Source: Arhodomonas aquaeolei DSM 8974
GTDB taxonomy: Bacteria > Pseudomonadota > Gammaproteobacteria > Nitrococcales > Nitrococcaceae
Direction: 5' to 3'
Length of the DNA: 64,000 bases
NCBI RefSeq assembly: GCF_000374645.1
Contig: NZ_KB894800.1
Location: 463,321-527,320, forward strand
Shown: one piece after another, positions 1 to 11,933 of the stretch
How the letters are laid out: the number at the start of each line of letters is the position of its first letter
How positions within the stretch are numbered: the first letter of the stretch is position 1
Made by a program: the position numbers and the translations under genes
The notes under the pieces: model-generated
Database searches by the model: none
Told to the model about the DNA's origin: nothing
Seen by the model: only the letters and a program-made list of their open reading frames with translations

Positions 1-27
1 AGGCCGGGCACGGGGCCGGAACGCCGC

Positions 28-53
28 GCGGCGGCCTCCGGGAAGGCCGCCGC
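28..53 (-). terminator. Hairpin downstream of rpoD
   Basis: A 9-bp perfect GC stem (28-36 pairing with 45-53, loop of 8) lies just beyond the rpoD stop codon on the minus strand. There is no T-run after it, so it may act as a Rho-assisted or weak terminator at the end of the rpsU-dnaG-rpoD unit. It is seen as structure only. Confidence 0.4.
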
Positions 54-65
54 GGGAGTGGGGCG

Positions 66-1889
<1,824 letters not shown>

Positions 1890-1954
1890 ATTTCGTAAAT
1901 TGATGTCAGCTTGATGAATATGGGGTAGCGGCTGCGAGCGCGACTGAACCGGGC

Positions 1955-1982
1955 ATTATAGCCCGAATTGCCGGGATAACAA
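1955..1982 (-). promoter_or_regulatory. Sigma-70 promoter for rpoD
   Basis: On the minus strand a perfect -10 TATAAT (plus coordinates 1955-1960) is preceded, after 16 bp, by TTGTTA (1977-1982), a partial -35. It lies in the 115-bp dnaG-rpoD gap and would give a leader of about 60 nt. An internal rpoD promoter in this operon is a known arrangement. Confidence 0.7.
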
Positions 1983-2004
1983 CTGTCTGCCGCCTCCGCT
2001 GCTG

Positions 2005-3744
2005 TCAGCCGCGTTTGAGCGCGACCCACTCGTTCCATTCGTCCCGGGTCAGATCGCCGCTCTGCAACCTCTCGTTCAAGTATTGCAGGCGCTTGTCGTT
2101 CCTCAATGCCCGGATCCGGCCGAGCGCATCGGCGAACTCCTGCGCCAGGCCGTCCTCCGGGACCAGGTGATCCCACGTCGCCAGCCGCCAGAGCGCCGCC
2201 TCGTGCTCCGAGTCGCGGAAACGCTCCAGCAGCGCGCCTGTGGTGATGTGCGGTTCATCCCGCGTGATTTCAAGCAGCTGTGCGAGCAGCGGCGCCCCCG
2301 GGAGGTCGCTGTCGGCGAGCGCCGCATCCGTCTCGCTCACGCCGGCCCCGAGCGCCGGACGCTGGAGCAGCAGCGCCACCGCCAGACGCACCGGCGTGCG
2401 CCGCACCGCCGGCTCCTCCGGCGTGCTCCGCGCCGGGCGCGACGGTGTCCGTGACGGCGCCGACTCCCGGCCCTCGATCACCGCCTCCAGGTAATCGTGC
2501 TCCAGCCGCGCCAGGCCGGCGAGCCGATCGACGATCATGCGCCGGTAGACATCCGGCGGCAGGCGCCGTATCAACGGAATGGCCCGCTCCACCAGCCTCG
2601 CCCGGCCGTCCATGCTGGCGAGGTCGACCTCGGCGGTGAGCCGCTCGAACAGCCAGTCCGACAGCGGCGCCGCATCGGCGAGCAGCCGCTCGAAGCCCTC
2701 CGGGCCGTCGCGGCGCACGAGGCTGTCCGGGTCCTCGCCCTCGGGCAGGAACAGGAACCGCACCTGGCGACCCTCGCGCAGCGCCGGCAGGCTCGACTCC
2801 AGCGCCCGCCAGGCCGCCTGACGCCCGGCCTCGTCGCCGTCGAAGCAGAACACCAGGTCGCCGGTGACCCGGAACAGCCGCTCCACCTGGCGGGTGCCGG
2901 TGGACGTGCCCAGGGTGGCCACCGCGCGGGTGATGCCGAACTGGGCCAGCGCGACCACGTCCATGTAGCCCTCCACCACCACGATGTCCGGCGGGTGGCG
3001 GTCCGCCTCCAGCGCCTCGTAGAGCCCGTACAGGCCCTGCCCCTTGTGGAAGACCGGGGTCTCCGGGGAATTGAGGTACTTGGGCTCGCCGTCGCCGAGT
3101 ACCCGCCCGCCGAAGCCGATGATGCGGCCGCGGCGGTCGCGGATGGGGAACATGATGCGGTCGCGGAAGCGGTCGTACCCCCGGCCGCCCTCGCGCTCGA
3201 CCAGCAGCCCGGCCCGGGCAAGGTTGTCCCGCTCGCCGAGCTCGCGCAGGAGGTTGTCCCAGCCCGGCGGTGCGAAGCCCAGCGCGTAGCGCGCCGCGAT
3301 CTCGCCGCTCAGACCGCGGCGGCGGAGGTAGTCGACGGCGCGGTCGCGATCGGGATGACGGCGCAGCCACCGCCGGTAGCACTCGCCGGCCCGCTCAAGC
3401 ACGCGGTAGAGCGGCTCGTGGCTCTCCACGGGACCCTCGCGGGCCGACTCCGGCAGCTCCATGCCCGCCATCTGGGCCAGCGAGGCCACGGCCTCGCGGA
3501 AGTCCATCCGGTCGTACTCCATGAGGAAGCGGATGGCGGTGCCGTGCGCACCACAGCCAAAGCAGTGGTAGAACTGCTTGCTCTGGCTGACGGTGAAGGA
3601 CGGGGTCTTCTCGCTGTGGAACGGGCAGAGGGCGTGGTGATTCGCGCCGGCACGCTTCAACTGGACGCGCTCGCCCACCACGTCGACGATGTCGACGCGC
3701 GCGAGCAACTCGTCAATGAACTGGTCGGGTATGCGACCGGCCAT
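2005..3744 (-). CDS. dnaG: DNA primase DnaG
   Basis: DnaG synthesises RNA primers at the replication fork and docks on the DnaB helicase. The 579-residue length is close to E. coli DnaG (581). The CHC2 zinc ribbon is intact (Cys40, His43, Cys61, Cys64 in ALCPFHSE and YHCFGCG). A catalytic core with the RNA-polymerase basic motif follows (EPKYLNSPETPVFHKG), then a TOPRIM domain with VVVEGYMDVVAL and the acidic FCFDGDEAGR, then the C-terminal helicase-interaction domain from about 430. The gene is second in rpsU-dnaG-rpoD. A gap of about 250 bp separates it from the upstream YqeY gene; I see no clear promoter or other feature in that gap. Confidence 0.99.
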   Translation of the reverse strand: MAGRIPDQFIDELLARVDIVDVVGERVQLKRAGANHHALCPFHSEKTPSFTVSQSKQFYHCFGCGAHGTAIRFLMEYDRMDFREAVASLAQMAGMELPESAREGPVESHEPLYRVLERAGECYRRWLRRHPDRDRAVDYLRRRGLSGEIAARYALGFAPPGWDNLLRELGERDNLARAGLLVEREGGRGYDRFRDRIMFPIRDRRGRIIGFGGRVLGDGEPKYLNSPETPVFHKGQGLYGLYEALEADRHPPDIVVVEGYMDVVALAQFGITRAVATLGTSTGTRQVERLFRVTGDLVFCFDGDEAGRQAAWRALESSLPALREGRQVRFLFLPEGEDPDSLVRRDGPEGFERLLADAAPLSDWLFERLTAEVDLASMDGRARLVERAIPLIRRLPPDVYRRMIVDRLAGLARLEHDYLEAVIEGRESAPSRTPSRPARSTPEEPAVRRTPVRLAVALLLQRPALGAGVSETDAALADSDLPGAPLLAQLLEITRDEPHITTGALLERFRDSEHEAALWRLATWDHLVPEDGLAQEFADALGRIRALRNDKRLQYLNERLQSGDLTRDEWNEWVALKRG

Positions 3745-3996
3745 CGCGCCCTCCGCGCCGCCCGATGCGGCGTTCGGCGATCATCGGCCGATGCCCGCCG
3801 CGGAAACGGCCAGGGCCGGTGGTCGATTCACGCCCGCACCGTCCCGCCGGCCATTCTCCCGAACCCGCGGGGCGGGCGCACCGCGTGGACCCGCCACGCC
3901 GGCGTACGGAAGAATGGAAGCGGAACGAACCCTGGGACTCGCGCCCCACCCCGGTCCCGGGCAGCGGCGCGGCGCGCGCGGGAACCGGTGATGGCC

Positions 3997-4446
3997 CTAA
4001 CCGGAAAGGCGTGCCTTCACCCGGGCACTGACCGCGCCCATGTCGGCACGGCCCTGAACCCTGGGCTTGAGCACGCCCATGACCTGCCCCATCGACCGGA
4101 CGTCCGATGCACCGGTCTCGGCGATGGCGGCATCCACCATCCCGTCGAGCTCCGCGTCCGACAGCGGCTGGGGCAGGAACTCGGCAATAATCTCGAGCTC
4201 GCTGCGTTCCTTCGCGGCCAGGTCGTCGCGGCCAGCCTGCTCGTACTGCTCGAGGGCCTCACGCCGCTGCTTGACCATCTTCGAGAGCACCTGCAGGACC
4301 TCGGCATCCGAGAGCTCGGCCCGGCTGTCGACCTCCTGCTGTTTGATCGCCGCGGTCACCATCCGCAGTGCCGAGACGCGGGGCTTGTCGCCCGCGCGCA
4401 TGGCCTGCTTGACGGCATCGGTGATCGCGGTCTTGATGGCGCTCAC
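3997..4446 (-). CDS. GatB/YqeY domain-containing protein
   Basis: This is a small YqeY-family protein, homologous to the tail domain of the GatB amidotransferase subunit. Such proteins are common next to rpsU and dnaG, and their exact role is unsettled (a tRNA-amidotransferase-like tail domain without the catalytic part). I place the start at a GTG (149 residues, beginning VSAIKTAITDAVKQAMRAGD) because it follows a GGAG sequence at good distance. A longer frame would run into rpsU. Family motifs seen are RVSALRMVTAAIKQQEVD, EQYEQAGRDDLAAKE and the EFLPQPLSDAEL segment. The gene starts 19 bp after the rpsU stop and is probably cotranscribed with it. Confidence 0.9.
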   Translation of the reverse strand: MSAIKTAITDAVKQAMRAGDKPRVSALRMVTAAIKQQEVDSRAELSDAEVLQVLSKMVKQRREALEQYEQAGRDDLAAKERSELEIIAEFLPQPLSDAELDGMVDAAIAETGASDVRSMGQVMGVLKPRVQGRADMGAVSARVKARLSG

Positions 4447-4465
4447 GTAGTGCGTCTCCGCGGAG

Positions 4466-4678
4466 CTAGTACATCCGCATCCGGCGCTGCTCACGCTGGA
4501 TCCGCTTCATGTGGCGCTTGACCGCCGCGGCCTGCTTGCGCTTGCGCACCTGCGTCGGCTTCTCGTAGGACTCGCGCCGGCGGATCTCGGAGAGGACACC
4601 GGCCTTCTCGCAGGAGCGCTTGAAACGACGCAGAGCAACCTCGAAGGGCTCGTTCTCGCGAACCTTTACGTGCGGCAT
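4466..4678 (-). CDS. rpsU: 30S ribosomal protein S21
   Basis: S21 is a 70-residue small-subunit protein involved in translation initiation. The product has the family hallmarks: N-terminal [20 protein letters not shown], the RRRESYEKP motif, and a highly basic Arg/Lys-rich tail ending RRMRMY. It is the first gene of the macromolecular synthesis operon and is divergent from tsaD. The ribosome binding site is strong (AAGGTGAT eight bases before ATG). Confidence 0.99.
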   Translation of the reverse strand: MPHVKVRENEPFEVALRRFKRSCEKAGVLSEIRRRESYEKPTQVRKRKQAAAVKRHMKRIQREQRRMRMY

Positions 4679-4763
4679 GTACTGATCACCTTCCAGGAAT
4701 CGGTTTTCACGATAGAATGTATGGCCTCACGCCGGGTATTCGGCGCTCGCCGAGGCGCGTAAG

Positions 4764-4790
4764 TGTATACGCGCCCCCGGGTAAATGCAA
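4764..4790 (-). promoter_or_regulatory. Possible promoter for rpsU
   Basis: In the rpsU-tsaD divergent gap the minus strand has TTGCAT (4785-4790) and TATACA (4764-4769) separated by 15 bp, about 85 bp upstream of the rpsU start. The spacer is shorter than ideal, so this is a weak candidate. Confidence 0.3.
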
Positions 4791-4833
4791 AATCCGGCCG
4801 TTGCGCCGGGCCATCTGTCGGAACCGCCCCGCC

Positions 4834-5907
4834 ATGCGCGTACTCGGCATCGAGACCTCCTGCGACGAAACCGGCGTCGCCGTCCACGACAGCGCCCGCG
4901 GGCTGCTCGCGCACTGCCTGCACAGTCAGATCGAGACCCACGCCCGTTACGGCGGGGTGGTCCCCGAGCTGGCCTCCCGGGATCACGTGCGCAAGCTCGC
5001 GCCGCTCATCCGGGAGGCCCTGGAGCGGGCGCAGACCCCGCGCACCGCCCTCGACGGTATCGCCTATACCCGCGGCCCCGGCTTGGCCGGCGCACTGCTC
5101 GTGGGCGCTGCGACGGCGAGGGCCATGGCCTTCGCCCTGGACATCCCCGCAGTGGGCGTCCACCACATGGAGGCGCACCTGCTCGCGCCGCTGCTGGAGG
5201 CGGACCCGCCGGCCTTCCCGTTCGTCGCCCTGCTGGTCTCCGGCGGCCACACCATGCTGGTGCAGGTGGCCGGCGTCGGCCGCTACCGGCTGCTCGGCGA
5301 GAGCCTGGACGACGCCGCCGGCGAGGCCTTCGACAAGACCGCCAAGCTCCTCGGCCTCGGCTACCCGGGCGGCCCGGCCGTGGAGCGCGCGGCCCGCGAC
5401 GGCGACCCCGGGCGCTTCAGATTCCCCCGGCCCATGACCGACCGCCCGGGGCTCGACTTCAGTTTCAGCGGGCTCAAGACCCACACCCTCAACACCGCCC
5501 GGCGCGAGGGCGACGCCCCGCAGACCGTCGCCGACATCGCCCGCGCCTTCCAGGACGCGGTGATCGACACCCTGGCGATCAAGTGCCGCCGGGCGCTGGA
5601 CGAGACCGGCGTACGCCGGCTGGTGGTGGCCGGCGGCGTCGGCGCCAACGCGGCGCTGCGCGAACGCCTGGCGGAGGTCGCCCGGCGCCGCGACGCCCGC
5701 GTGCATTACCCGCGCATCGAGTTCTGCACCGACAACGGCGCCATGGTCGCCCATGCCGGCTGCCTGCGGCTGCCCGGCGAGGGCAGCCGGGACGACGCGT
5801 TCGACATCGCGCCGCGCTGGGACCTCGAATCACTTGCCCCTCCCGGGGACGCGGTTACGGCACCAGCCGCTGGAGCCAGCGCACCAGGCGCCGGGTCCCG
5901 GGGCTGA
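4834..5907 (+). CDS. tsaD: tRNA threonylcarbamoyladenosine transferase TsaD
   Basis: TsaD (formerly Gcp/YgjD) transfers the threonylcarbamoyl group to A37 of ANN-decoding tRNAs, with TsaB and TsaE. I start it at ATG 4834, giving [13 protein letters not shown], the universally conserved N-terminus, and 357 residues. An upstream in-frame ATG would add 39 non-conserved residues. The iron-binding HxxxH is present (His111 and His115 in VHHMEAHL), as are [28 protein letters not shown] and DFSFSGLKT. The C-terminal tail overlaps the end of the convergent flavoprotein gene by 53 bp. It is divergent from rpsU, the usual arrangement in Gammaproteobacteria. Confidence 0.98.
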   Translation: MRVLGIETSCDETGVAVHDSARGLLAHCLHSQIETHARYGGVVPELASRDHVRKLAPLIREALERAQTPRTALDGIAYTRGPGLAGALLVGAATARAMAFALDIPAVGVHHMEAHLLAPLLEADPPAFPFVALLVSGGHTMLVQVAGVGRYRLLGESLDDAAGEAFDKTAKLLGLGYPGGPAVERAARDGDPGRFRFPRPMTDRPGLDFSFSGLKTHTLNTARREGDAPQTVADIARAFQDAVIDTLAIKCRRALDETGVRRLVVAGGVGANAALRERLAEVARRRDARVHYPRIEFCTDNGAMVAHAGCLRLPGEGSRDDAFDIAPRWDLESLAPPGDAVTAPAAGASAPGAGSRG

Positions 5908-7270
5908 ACAGCCGTCCGGAATAGGCGGTGTTCGCCGCCCGCCGGTGAATCTGTGCCAGCGTCGGATAGGCGTGGACGGCGCTGGAGAGGCGGTCCAGGC
6001 GGACGCCGGCCTGCATGGCGAGCACGATCTCGTGGAGCAGCTCGCCGGCATGGGGCCCGAGCAGCGTCGCCCCCAGGATGCGCCCACGCCGCACCACCAG
6101 CCGGATGCCGCCGGCCGGGACGCCATCGATCAGCGCCCGGTCCACCGCCGTGAACCGGTAGGTCAGTACGCGCGCGTCCGGGTAACGGGCGTGTGCCTCG
6201 GTCTCGGACAGGCCCACCGCGGCCAGCTCCGGGTCCGTGTAGGTCACCCGCGGCACCACCCGGTAGTCCGCGCGCTTCGGCCAGCGGAACACCGCGTTGG
6301 CGATCACGATGCCGGCCTGGTACTCGGCCATGTGGGTGAACGGATACAACCCGGTGACGTCGCCGCAGGCGAAGATATGGCGCCGCGAGGTGCGCATGCG
6401 CGCGTCCACGCGGATCCCGGCGGGTCCGTGCTCGACACCGGCGGCCTCCAGGCCGAGCCCCCCGGCGTTGGCCTCGCGCCCCACGGCGACGAGGATGCGG
6501 TCCGCCACCACCGGCAGGTGCTCGGTGCCCTGGTGGACCTGCAGCGTCAGTCCGCCGGGCTCGCGCTCGACGCGCTCCAGCCTCGCCCCGAGACGGAAGC
6601 GCACCCCCTCGGCCTCCAGCGCCTCGCGGAGCTCGCCGGCGACCGCCGGCTCCTCCCGCGGCAGGATCTCGCCGGCGGCCTCGATGACGGTCACTGCCGA
6701 GCCCAGCCGCGCGAAGGCCTGGGCCAGCTCCACACCCACCGGGCCGGCGCCGACCACCGCGAGGCGCTCCGGCAGCCCGTCCAGGTCGAACACGTCCTCG
6801 TTGGTGAGGTACCCCGCCTCGGCGAGGCCGGGCACCGCCGGCACCGCCGGGCGCGAGCCCGTGGCGATGACGAACCGCCGGGCACGGATACGCTCGCCCT
6901 TGACGCTCACCTCGTCCGGCGCGGTGAACCGGGCCTCGCCGAAGAGGACGTCCACGCCATAGCCGCGGAAGCGCTCCGGGTCGTCGTGGGCCTGGATCGT
7001 GTCGATGACCTCATGCACCCGGCGGCGCACGTCGGCGAAGACCGCCGGCCGCGCCGTCGCGGGCAGACCGAAGTCGGGGGCCCGGCGCATCAGGTGGGCG
7101 ACCTGGGCGGAGCGCAGCAGGGTCTTGCTCGGCACGCAGCCGTGGTGCAGGCAGTCGCCGCCGAGTCGCGCGCTGCGCTCCACCAGCACCACGTCGAGGC
7201 CGAGCTGGCCGGCGACGCTCGCCGTCACCAGGCCGCCGACGCCCCCGCCGATGACCACCAGATCCCGCAT
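5855..7270 (-). CDS. Mercuric reductase/dihydrolipoamide dehydrogenase-like flavoprotein
   Basis: This is a class-I pyridine nucleotide-disulfide oxidoreductase of 471 residues. FAD-binding is by [13 protein letters not shown] near the N-terminus, followed by the redox-active disulfide Cys40-LHHG-Cys45 ([16 protein letters not shown]). The NAD(P)H-binding fold is [19 protein letters not shown] contacts are IFACGDVTG, and the dimerisation domain carries [10 protein letters not shown]. It lacks the extra N-terminal metal-binding domain and the C-terminal vicinal cysteines of true MerA, so I do not call it mercuric reductase. Its start overlaps the stop of the TVP38-family gene (TGATG). That pairing of a DedA/TVP38 membrane protein with a MerA-like flavoprotein recurs in bacteria, which suggests a membrane-linked redox job, but the substrate is unknown. 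Confidence 0.9.
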   Translation of the reverse strand: MRDLVVIGGGVGGLVTASVAGQLGLDVVLVERSARLGGDCLHHGCVPSKTLLRSAQVAHLMRRAPDFGLPATARPAVFADVRRRVHEVIDTIQAHDDPERFRGYGVDVLFGEARFTAPDEVSVKGERIRARRFVIATGSRPAVPAVPGLAEAGYLTNEDVFDLDGLPERLAVVGAGPVGVELAQAFARLGSAVTVIEAAGEILPREEPAVAGELREALEAEGVRFRLGARLERVEREPGGLTLQVHQGTEHLPVVADRILVAVGREANAGGLGLEAAGVEHGPAGIRVDARMRTSRRHIFACGDVTGLYPFTHMAEYQAGIVIANAVFRWPKRADYRVVPRVTYTDPELAAVGLSETEAHARYPDARVLTYRFTAVDRALIDGVPAGGIRLVVRRGRILGATLLGPHAGELLHEIVLAMQAGVRLDRLSSAVHAYPTLAQIHRRAANTAYSGRLFSPGTRRLVRWLQRLVP

Positions 7271-7944
7271 CACGCGCCGTCCCTGTCCGCCGCTGGCTGA
7301 GAACGGTAGCGTCTCACCAGCCGGGGCAGGAACGCCACCGCGGCGAACACCCCCAGCGCGATCAGCACCGCCTGCACGGCACCGCGCCCACCGGCGATGG
7401 CGGCGGCCCCGGCATGCCCCACCCAGGCATAGGCGAAAGCCCCCGGGGCCATGAACACCAGGCTGGCCAGCACGAAGTGCGCCAGCGGGATGCGGGTCAC
7501 CCCGAGCGCGTAGTTGAGCAGGTTGAAGGGGATGAGCGGCACCAGCCGGGTGAAGGCGACGAAGCGCCAGCCCTCTGCCTCCACCCCGTCGACCAGTCGG
7601 CGCAGCCGTCCGCCGGTGCGCCGGGCCACCCAGTCCGCGGCGAGGTAACGGGCGACGAGAAAGGCGATGCTCGCCCCGGTGGTGGCACCGAGCAGGGCGT
7701 AGAGCGTGCCCGCCCATGGCCCGAAAAGGACCCCGGCCGCCAGGGTGAACACCAGCCCGGGCAGGAAGAGCACCGTCGCCGCCGCATACAGCACCATGAA
7801 CGCCAGCGGCGCCCAGGCCCCGAAGTCGTCCAGGCGCGCGCGCAGGGCCGCCACCGTGAACGCATCGCGGTACCACAGCGCAACCGCTACGGCGGCGAGC
7901 ATCCCGAGCAGCAGCAGTGCCCTGGCGGTGTTTCTCGCGTTCAA
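7270..7944 (-). CDS. TVP38/TMEM64 (DedA-like, VTT domain) membrane protein
   Basis: This is an integral membrane protein of the VTT/TVP38 family, whose members are linked to lipid scrambling or transport in membranes. The protein has a short N-terminal transmembrane helix (LLLLGMLAAVAVALWY), then the SNARE-associated/VTT core with FLPGLVFTLAAGVLFG and GASIAFLVARYLA, and the typical FVAFTRLVPLIPFNLLNYALG segment. I choose TTG 7944 (224 residues), since GGGAGG lies just upstream and the longer frame starts inside non-hydrophobic sequence. It is translationally coupled to the downstream flavoprotein. Confidence 0.85.
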   Translation of the reverse strand: MNARNTARALLLLGMLAAVAVALWYRDAFTVAALRARLDDFGAWAPLAFMVLYAAATVLFLPGLVFTLAAGVLFGPWAGTLYALLGATTGASIAFLVARYLAADWVARRTGGRLRRLVDGVEAEGWRFVAFTRLVPLIPFNLLNYALGVTRIPLAHFVLASLVFMAPGAFAYAWVGHAGAAAIAGGRGAVQAVLIALGVFAAVAFLPRLVRRYRSQPAADRDGA

Positions 7945-8032
7945 GCCCCCTCCCGGCAGGATCGAATGGCGGATGCCCGCAGTCTGCCCGCCCGCCCGCG
8001 CCGGCGCCATCCGTAATCCCCGCTACCCGCCC

Positions 8033-8062
8033 TTGGGGGCGGACGTGATAAATCGGCATAAT
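8033..8062 (+). promoter_or_regulatory. Possible promoter for hemB
   Basis: TTGGGG (8033-8038) and CATAAT (8057-8062) are separated by 18 bp and sit about 60 bp before the hemB start, in the divergent gap with the TVP38 gene. The -10 matches five of six consensus bases. Confidence 0.4.
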
Positions 8063-8064
8063 GA

Positions 8065-9144
<1,080 letters not shown>

Positions 9145-9149
9145 CGCCC

Positions 9150-9992
9150 ATGGCCGAGGCGACAGGAGGGGAGGCGCGGGTGGACCGCTACGCCGTGATG
9201 GGCAACCCCATCGCCCATTCGCGCTCGCCGGAGATCCACCGGCGCTTCGCCGAGCAGACCGGCGAGGCCATCCGCTACGAGCGCATCCTGGTGCCCGAGG
9301 GCGGCTTCGCCGGGGCGGTCGCGGAGTTCGAGGCCGCCGGCGGCGCCGGCCTCAACGTGACCGTGCCCTTCAAGGGCGACGCCTGGGCCCTGGCCGACAC
9401 CCTCTCGGACCGCGCCGAGCGGGCGCGGGCGGTGAACACGTTGATCATCAGCGACGCCGGGCTCTACGGCGACAACACCGACGGCATCGGCCTGGTCCGG
9501 GACCTGCGCGACAACCACGGCGTGACCCTCGCCGGCGCCCGGGTGCTGATCCTGGGCGCCGGCGGTGCCGCCCGCGGTGCCCTGCCCTCGCTCCTCGAGG
9601 AGGCCCCCGCGTCGGTCCACGTCGCCAACCGCACGGCGGAGCGCGCGCGCGAGCTCGCGGCCGCCTTCGCGGACCTCGGCACCGTCACCGGCAGCGGCTA
9701 CGAGACCCTCGCGGAGATGCGTTTCGACGTGGTCATCAATGCCACCTCCGCCGGGCTGACCGGTGAGCTGCCGCCGCTGCCGGACACCCTGCTCGCCCCC
9801 GGGGCGTGCTGCTACGACATGGTCTATGCCGACGAGCTCACGGCCTTCGTGCGCTGGGCGCGGACCCACGGCGCCGCCGTCGCCGCGGACGGGCTCGGCA
9901 TGCTCGTCGAGCAGGCCGCTGAGTCGTTCTTCCTCTGGCGCGGCCACCGACCCCGCACCGCACCGGTGATAGAGGCACTGCGCGGCGCATGA
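9150..9992 (+). CDS. aroE: Shikimate dehydrogenase (NADP+) AroE
   Basis: AroE reduces 3-dehydroshikimate to shikimate in the aromatic amino-acid pathway. The shikimate-binding motif NPIAHSRSP, the catalytic lysine in NVTVPFKGDA, the DNTDGIGL loop and the Rossmann glycine motif GAGGAARG are all present. The 280-residue length is normal. The ATG at 9150 is used here. A GTG at 9180 (VDRYAVMGNP) has a better Shine-Dalgarno (GGAGGGGAGG) and fits the family N-terminus, so it may be the true start. The stop codon overlaps the antiporter start (ATGA). Confidence 0.97.
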   Translation: MAEATGGEARVDRYAVMGNPIAHSRSPEIHRRFAEQTGEAIRYERILVPEGGFAGAVAEFEAAGGAGLNVTVPFKGDAWALADTLSDRAERARAVNTLIISDAGLYGDNTDGIGLVRDLRDNHGVTLAGARVLILGAGGAARGALPSLLEEAPASVHVANRTAERARELAAAFADLGTVTGSGYETLAEMRFDVVINATSAGLTGELPPLPDTLLAPGACCYDMVYADELTAFVRWARTHGAAVAADGLGMLVEQAAESFFLWRGHRPRTAPVIEALRGA

Positions 9993-11218
9993 GCGAGGCG
10001 CTCCAGGCCGCGGACCTCAACGCCCTGCTGGTCCTGCTCATCGGCGTGGCCACCGCCGCCGCCATGGGCCTGCGCGCCGGCTGCGAACGCCTCGGCCTGC
10101 CGCCGCTGGTGGGCTATCTCCTGCTCGGCGTCGCGATCAGCAGCGTCGACCAGGGCCTGCCGGTGCTCTCCGACCCGGTAATCGAGGGCTTCGACCTGCT
10201 CGCCAACCTGGGCCTGGTGGCCCTGCTCTTCCGGGTCGGCCTCGGGCTCGACCCCCGCACCCTGCTCGCCAAACTCCCCGGCGCGAGCGTGGTCTGGGTC
10301 GGCGACGTGACCGTCTCCGGGCTGATCGGCTTCGCCACCGCGCACTGGCTCCTCGGGCTCGCGCTGATCCCGTCGCTGATCATCGGCGTGGCGCTCACCG
10401 CCACCAGCATCGGCGTGGTGATGCCCGTGTGGCAGGACGCCGACGCCCTGGACGGGGAGGCCGGCTCACTCACGGTGGACGTCGCCGAGCTCGACGACAT
10501 CTCCGGGGTCATGCTGATGGCGGTGCTGTTCGCCGTGCTGCCGGTGCTGCAGTCCGGCAACGGTGCGCTCTGGGGGTCGCTGGCGAGCGCCGCCGGCGGC
10601 CTGGCGGTCCGCTTCGCCGGCTTCGCCGTGCTGTGCTGGCTGTTCGCGCGCTTCGCCGAGCCGGCCCTGCACCAGTTCCTGCAACGCTGGGAGAATCCGC
10701 CGGAGCGGCTGCTCACGGTGGTCGGCGTGGGCTCGGCGATCGCCGCCGTGGCCGGTGTGCTCGGCTTCTCGCTGGCGATCGGCGCGCTGTTCGCCGGCCT
10801 GGTGTTCAGCGCCTTCCCCGAGCGGGTGCAGTCGCAGAACACCTACCACGCGCTGTACGACTTCCTCACCCCGTATTTCTTCATCGGCATCGGGCTGAAG
10901 TTCAACCCGACTCTGCTCCTGCCCGCCCTGGGCATCGGCGCCGTGCTGGTCGTCGCCGCCGCGGCGGGCAAGCTCGCAGGCCCCTACCTCGCCGCCCGGC
11001 TGACCACGGACCGCGACTCCGCGCGGCTGCTCGCCGTGAGCATGGTGCCCCGCGCGGAGATCGCCATGGTCGTCATCCACCAGGCCCACGCCCTCGGCCC
11101 GTGGGCGATCAGCGATCACCTCTACGGCGCCATGGCCGTGGTCAGTCTCGTGACCTGCGTGGTCACGCCGCCACTGCTCGGGCGGATGCTGGCACGGCGG
11201 CGCGACAGCCGGGCATAG
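9989..11218 (+). CDS. CPA2-family cation:proton antiporter (Kef-type membrane domain)
   Basis: This is a 409-residue polytopic membrane protein with about 12 hydrophobic segments, of the monovalent cation:proton antiporter-2 family. N-terminal LPPLVGYLLLGVAIS is the typical entry segment of Kef/Nha-like exchangers, and ELDDISGVMLMAVLF carries acidic residues in the position of the transport-site aspartates. TPYFFIGIGLKFNP and VPRAEIAMVVI are also family motifs. The protein stops after the membrane domain, with no RCK/TrkA-N regulatory domain. It overlaps aroE by 4 bp. The ion (Na+ or K+) cannot be told from sequence. Confidence 0.88.
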   Translation: MSEALQAADLNALLVLLIGVATAAAMGLRAGCERLGLPPLVGYLLLGVAISSVDQGLPVLSDPVIEGFDLLANLGLVALLFRVGLGLDPRTLLAKLPGASVVWVGDVTVSGLIGFATAHWLLGLALIPSLIIGVALTATSIGVVMPVWQDADALDGEAGSLTVDVAELDDISGVMLMAVLFAVLPVLQSGNGALWGSLASAAGGLAVRFAGFAVLCWLFARFAEPALHQFLQRWENPPERLLTVVGVGSAIAAVAGVLGFSLAIGALFAGLVFSAFPERVQSQNTYHALYDFLTPYFFIGIGLKFNPTLLLPALGIGAVLVVAAAAGKLAGPYLAARLTTDRDSARLLAVSMVPRAEIAMVVIHQAHALGPWAISDHLYGAMAVVSLVTCVVTPPLLGRMLARRRDSRA

Positions 11219-11269
11219 CCGGCCCCGGCGGCGCATGATGAGGACCGGGCTCCGCAGGGGAGACAGGCA

Positions 11270-11905
11270 ATGACCGGGATCGAGGCGCTCGCCGCCTTCA
11301 CCGTGACGGCCGGGCTGATCACACTCACCCCGGGGCTCGATACGGCCCTGGTGCTGAGGACGGCCGCGGTGGAAGGCGGCCGGCGGGCGCTGTGCGCCGG
11401 GCTCGGGGTGGCCGCGGGCTGCCTCGCCTGGGGACTGGCGGTCGCGCTGGGCCTGGGCGCGGTGCTGGCCGCCTCGGAACTGGCGTACACCGTCCTCAGG
11501 TGGACCGGCGCGGCCTACCTGGTCTGGCTCGGCATCCGCCTGATCCGGGGCGCCGGTGCGGGCCCTGACGTCCAGGATGCCGTAACGGGCCCGCACACCG
11601 GAGCCCCCGGCTGGTTCCTGCGCGGGCTGACCACCAACCTGCTCAACCCCAAGGTGGGGGTGTTCTACGTGACATTCCTGCCGCAGTTCGTGCCCGCCGG
11701 CGCCGACGTCGTGGTCTTCTCCGCGCTGCTCGCGACGGTCCACGCCGTCGAGGGGATCGCCTGGTTCACGCTGCTGGTGGCCGCCACGCGGCCGCTCACC
11801 GCCGCGCTGCGGCGGCCCCGGGTGACGCGGGTTCTGGACACCGTCACCGGCGGCGTGCTCCTGGCCTTCGGCCTGCGCCTGGTCACCGGCTCTCCGCGGG
11901 CGTGA
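11270..11905 (+). CDS. LysE/RhtB family amino-acid exporter
   Basis: This is a 211-residue inner-membrane protein with about six hydrophobic helices, of the LysE/RhtB superfamily that exports amino acids or their derivatives. The N-terminal GLITLTPGLDTALVLRTA is the family signature, followed by GVAAGCLAWGLAVALGLGAVL and the motif FLRGLTTNLLNPKVGVFYVTF. A GGGGAG sequence precedes the ATG. The exported substrate cannot be assigned. It is convergent with the aspartoacylase-like gene. Confidence 0.92.
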   Translation: MTGIEALAAFTVTAGLITLTPGLDTALVLRTAAVEGGRRALCAGLGVAAGCLAWGLAVALGLGAVLAASELAYTVLRWTGAAYLVWLGIRLIRGAGAGPDVQDAVTGPHTGAPGWFLRGLTTNLLNPKVGVFYVTFLPQFVPAGADVVVFSALLATVHAVEGIAWFTLLVAATRPLTAALRRPRVTRVLDTVTGGVLLAFGLRLVTGSPRA

Positions 11906-11933
11906 CCCGCCCCCGCGCGGGCCTGCCGGTCAC
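11902..11933. terminator. Nested inverted repeat between convergent stops
   Basis: GTGACC (11902-11907) pairs with GGTCAC (11928-11933), enclosing the self-complementary CCCGCGCGGG (11912-11921). The stop codons of both convergent genes lie in the outer arms, so it could serve as a bidirectional terminator. There is no T-run. Confidence 0.35.

Noticed and set aside
5855..7270. Mercuric reductase (MerA)
   Set aside because: It has no N-terminal HMA domain and no C-terminal vicinal cysteines, and no other mer gene is nearby.
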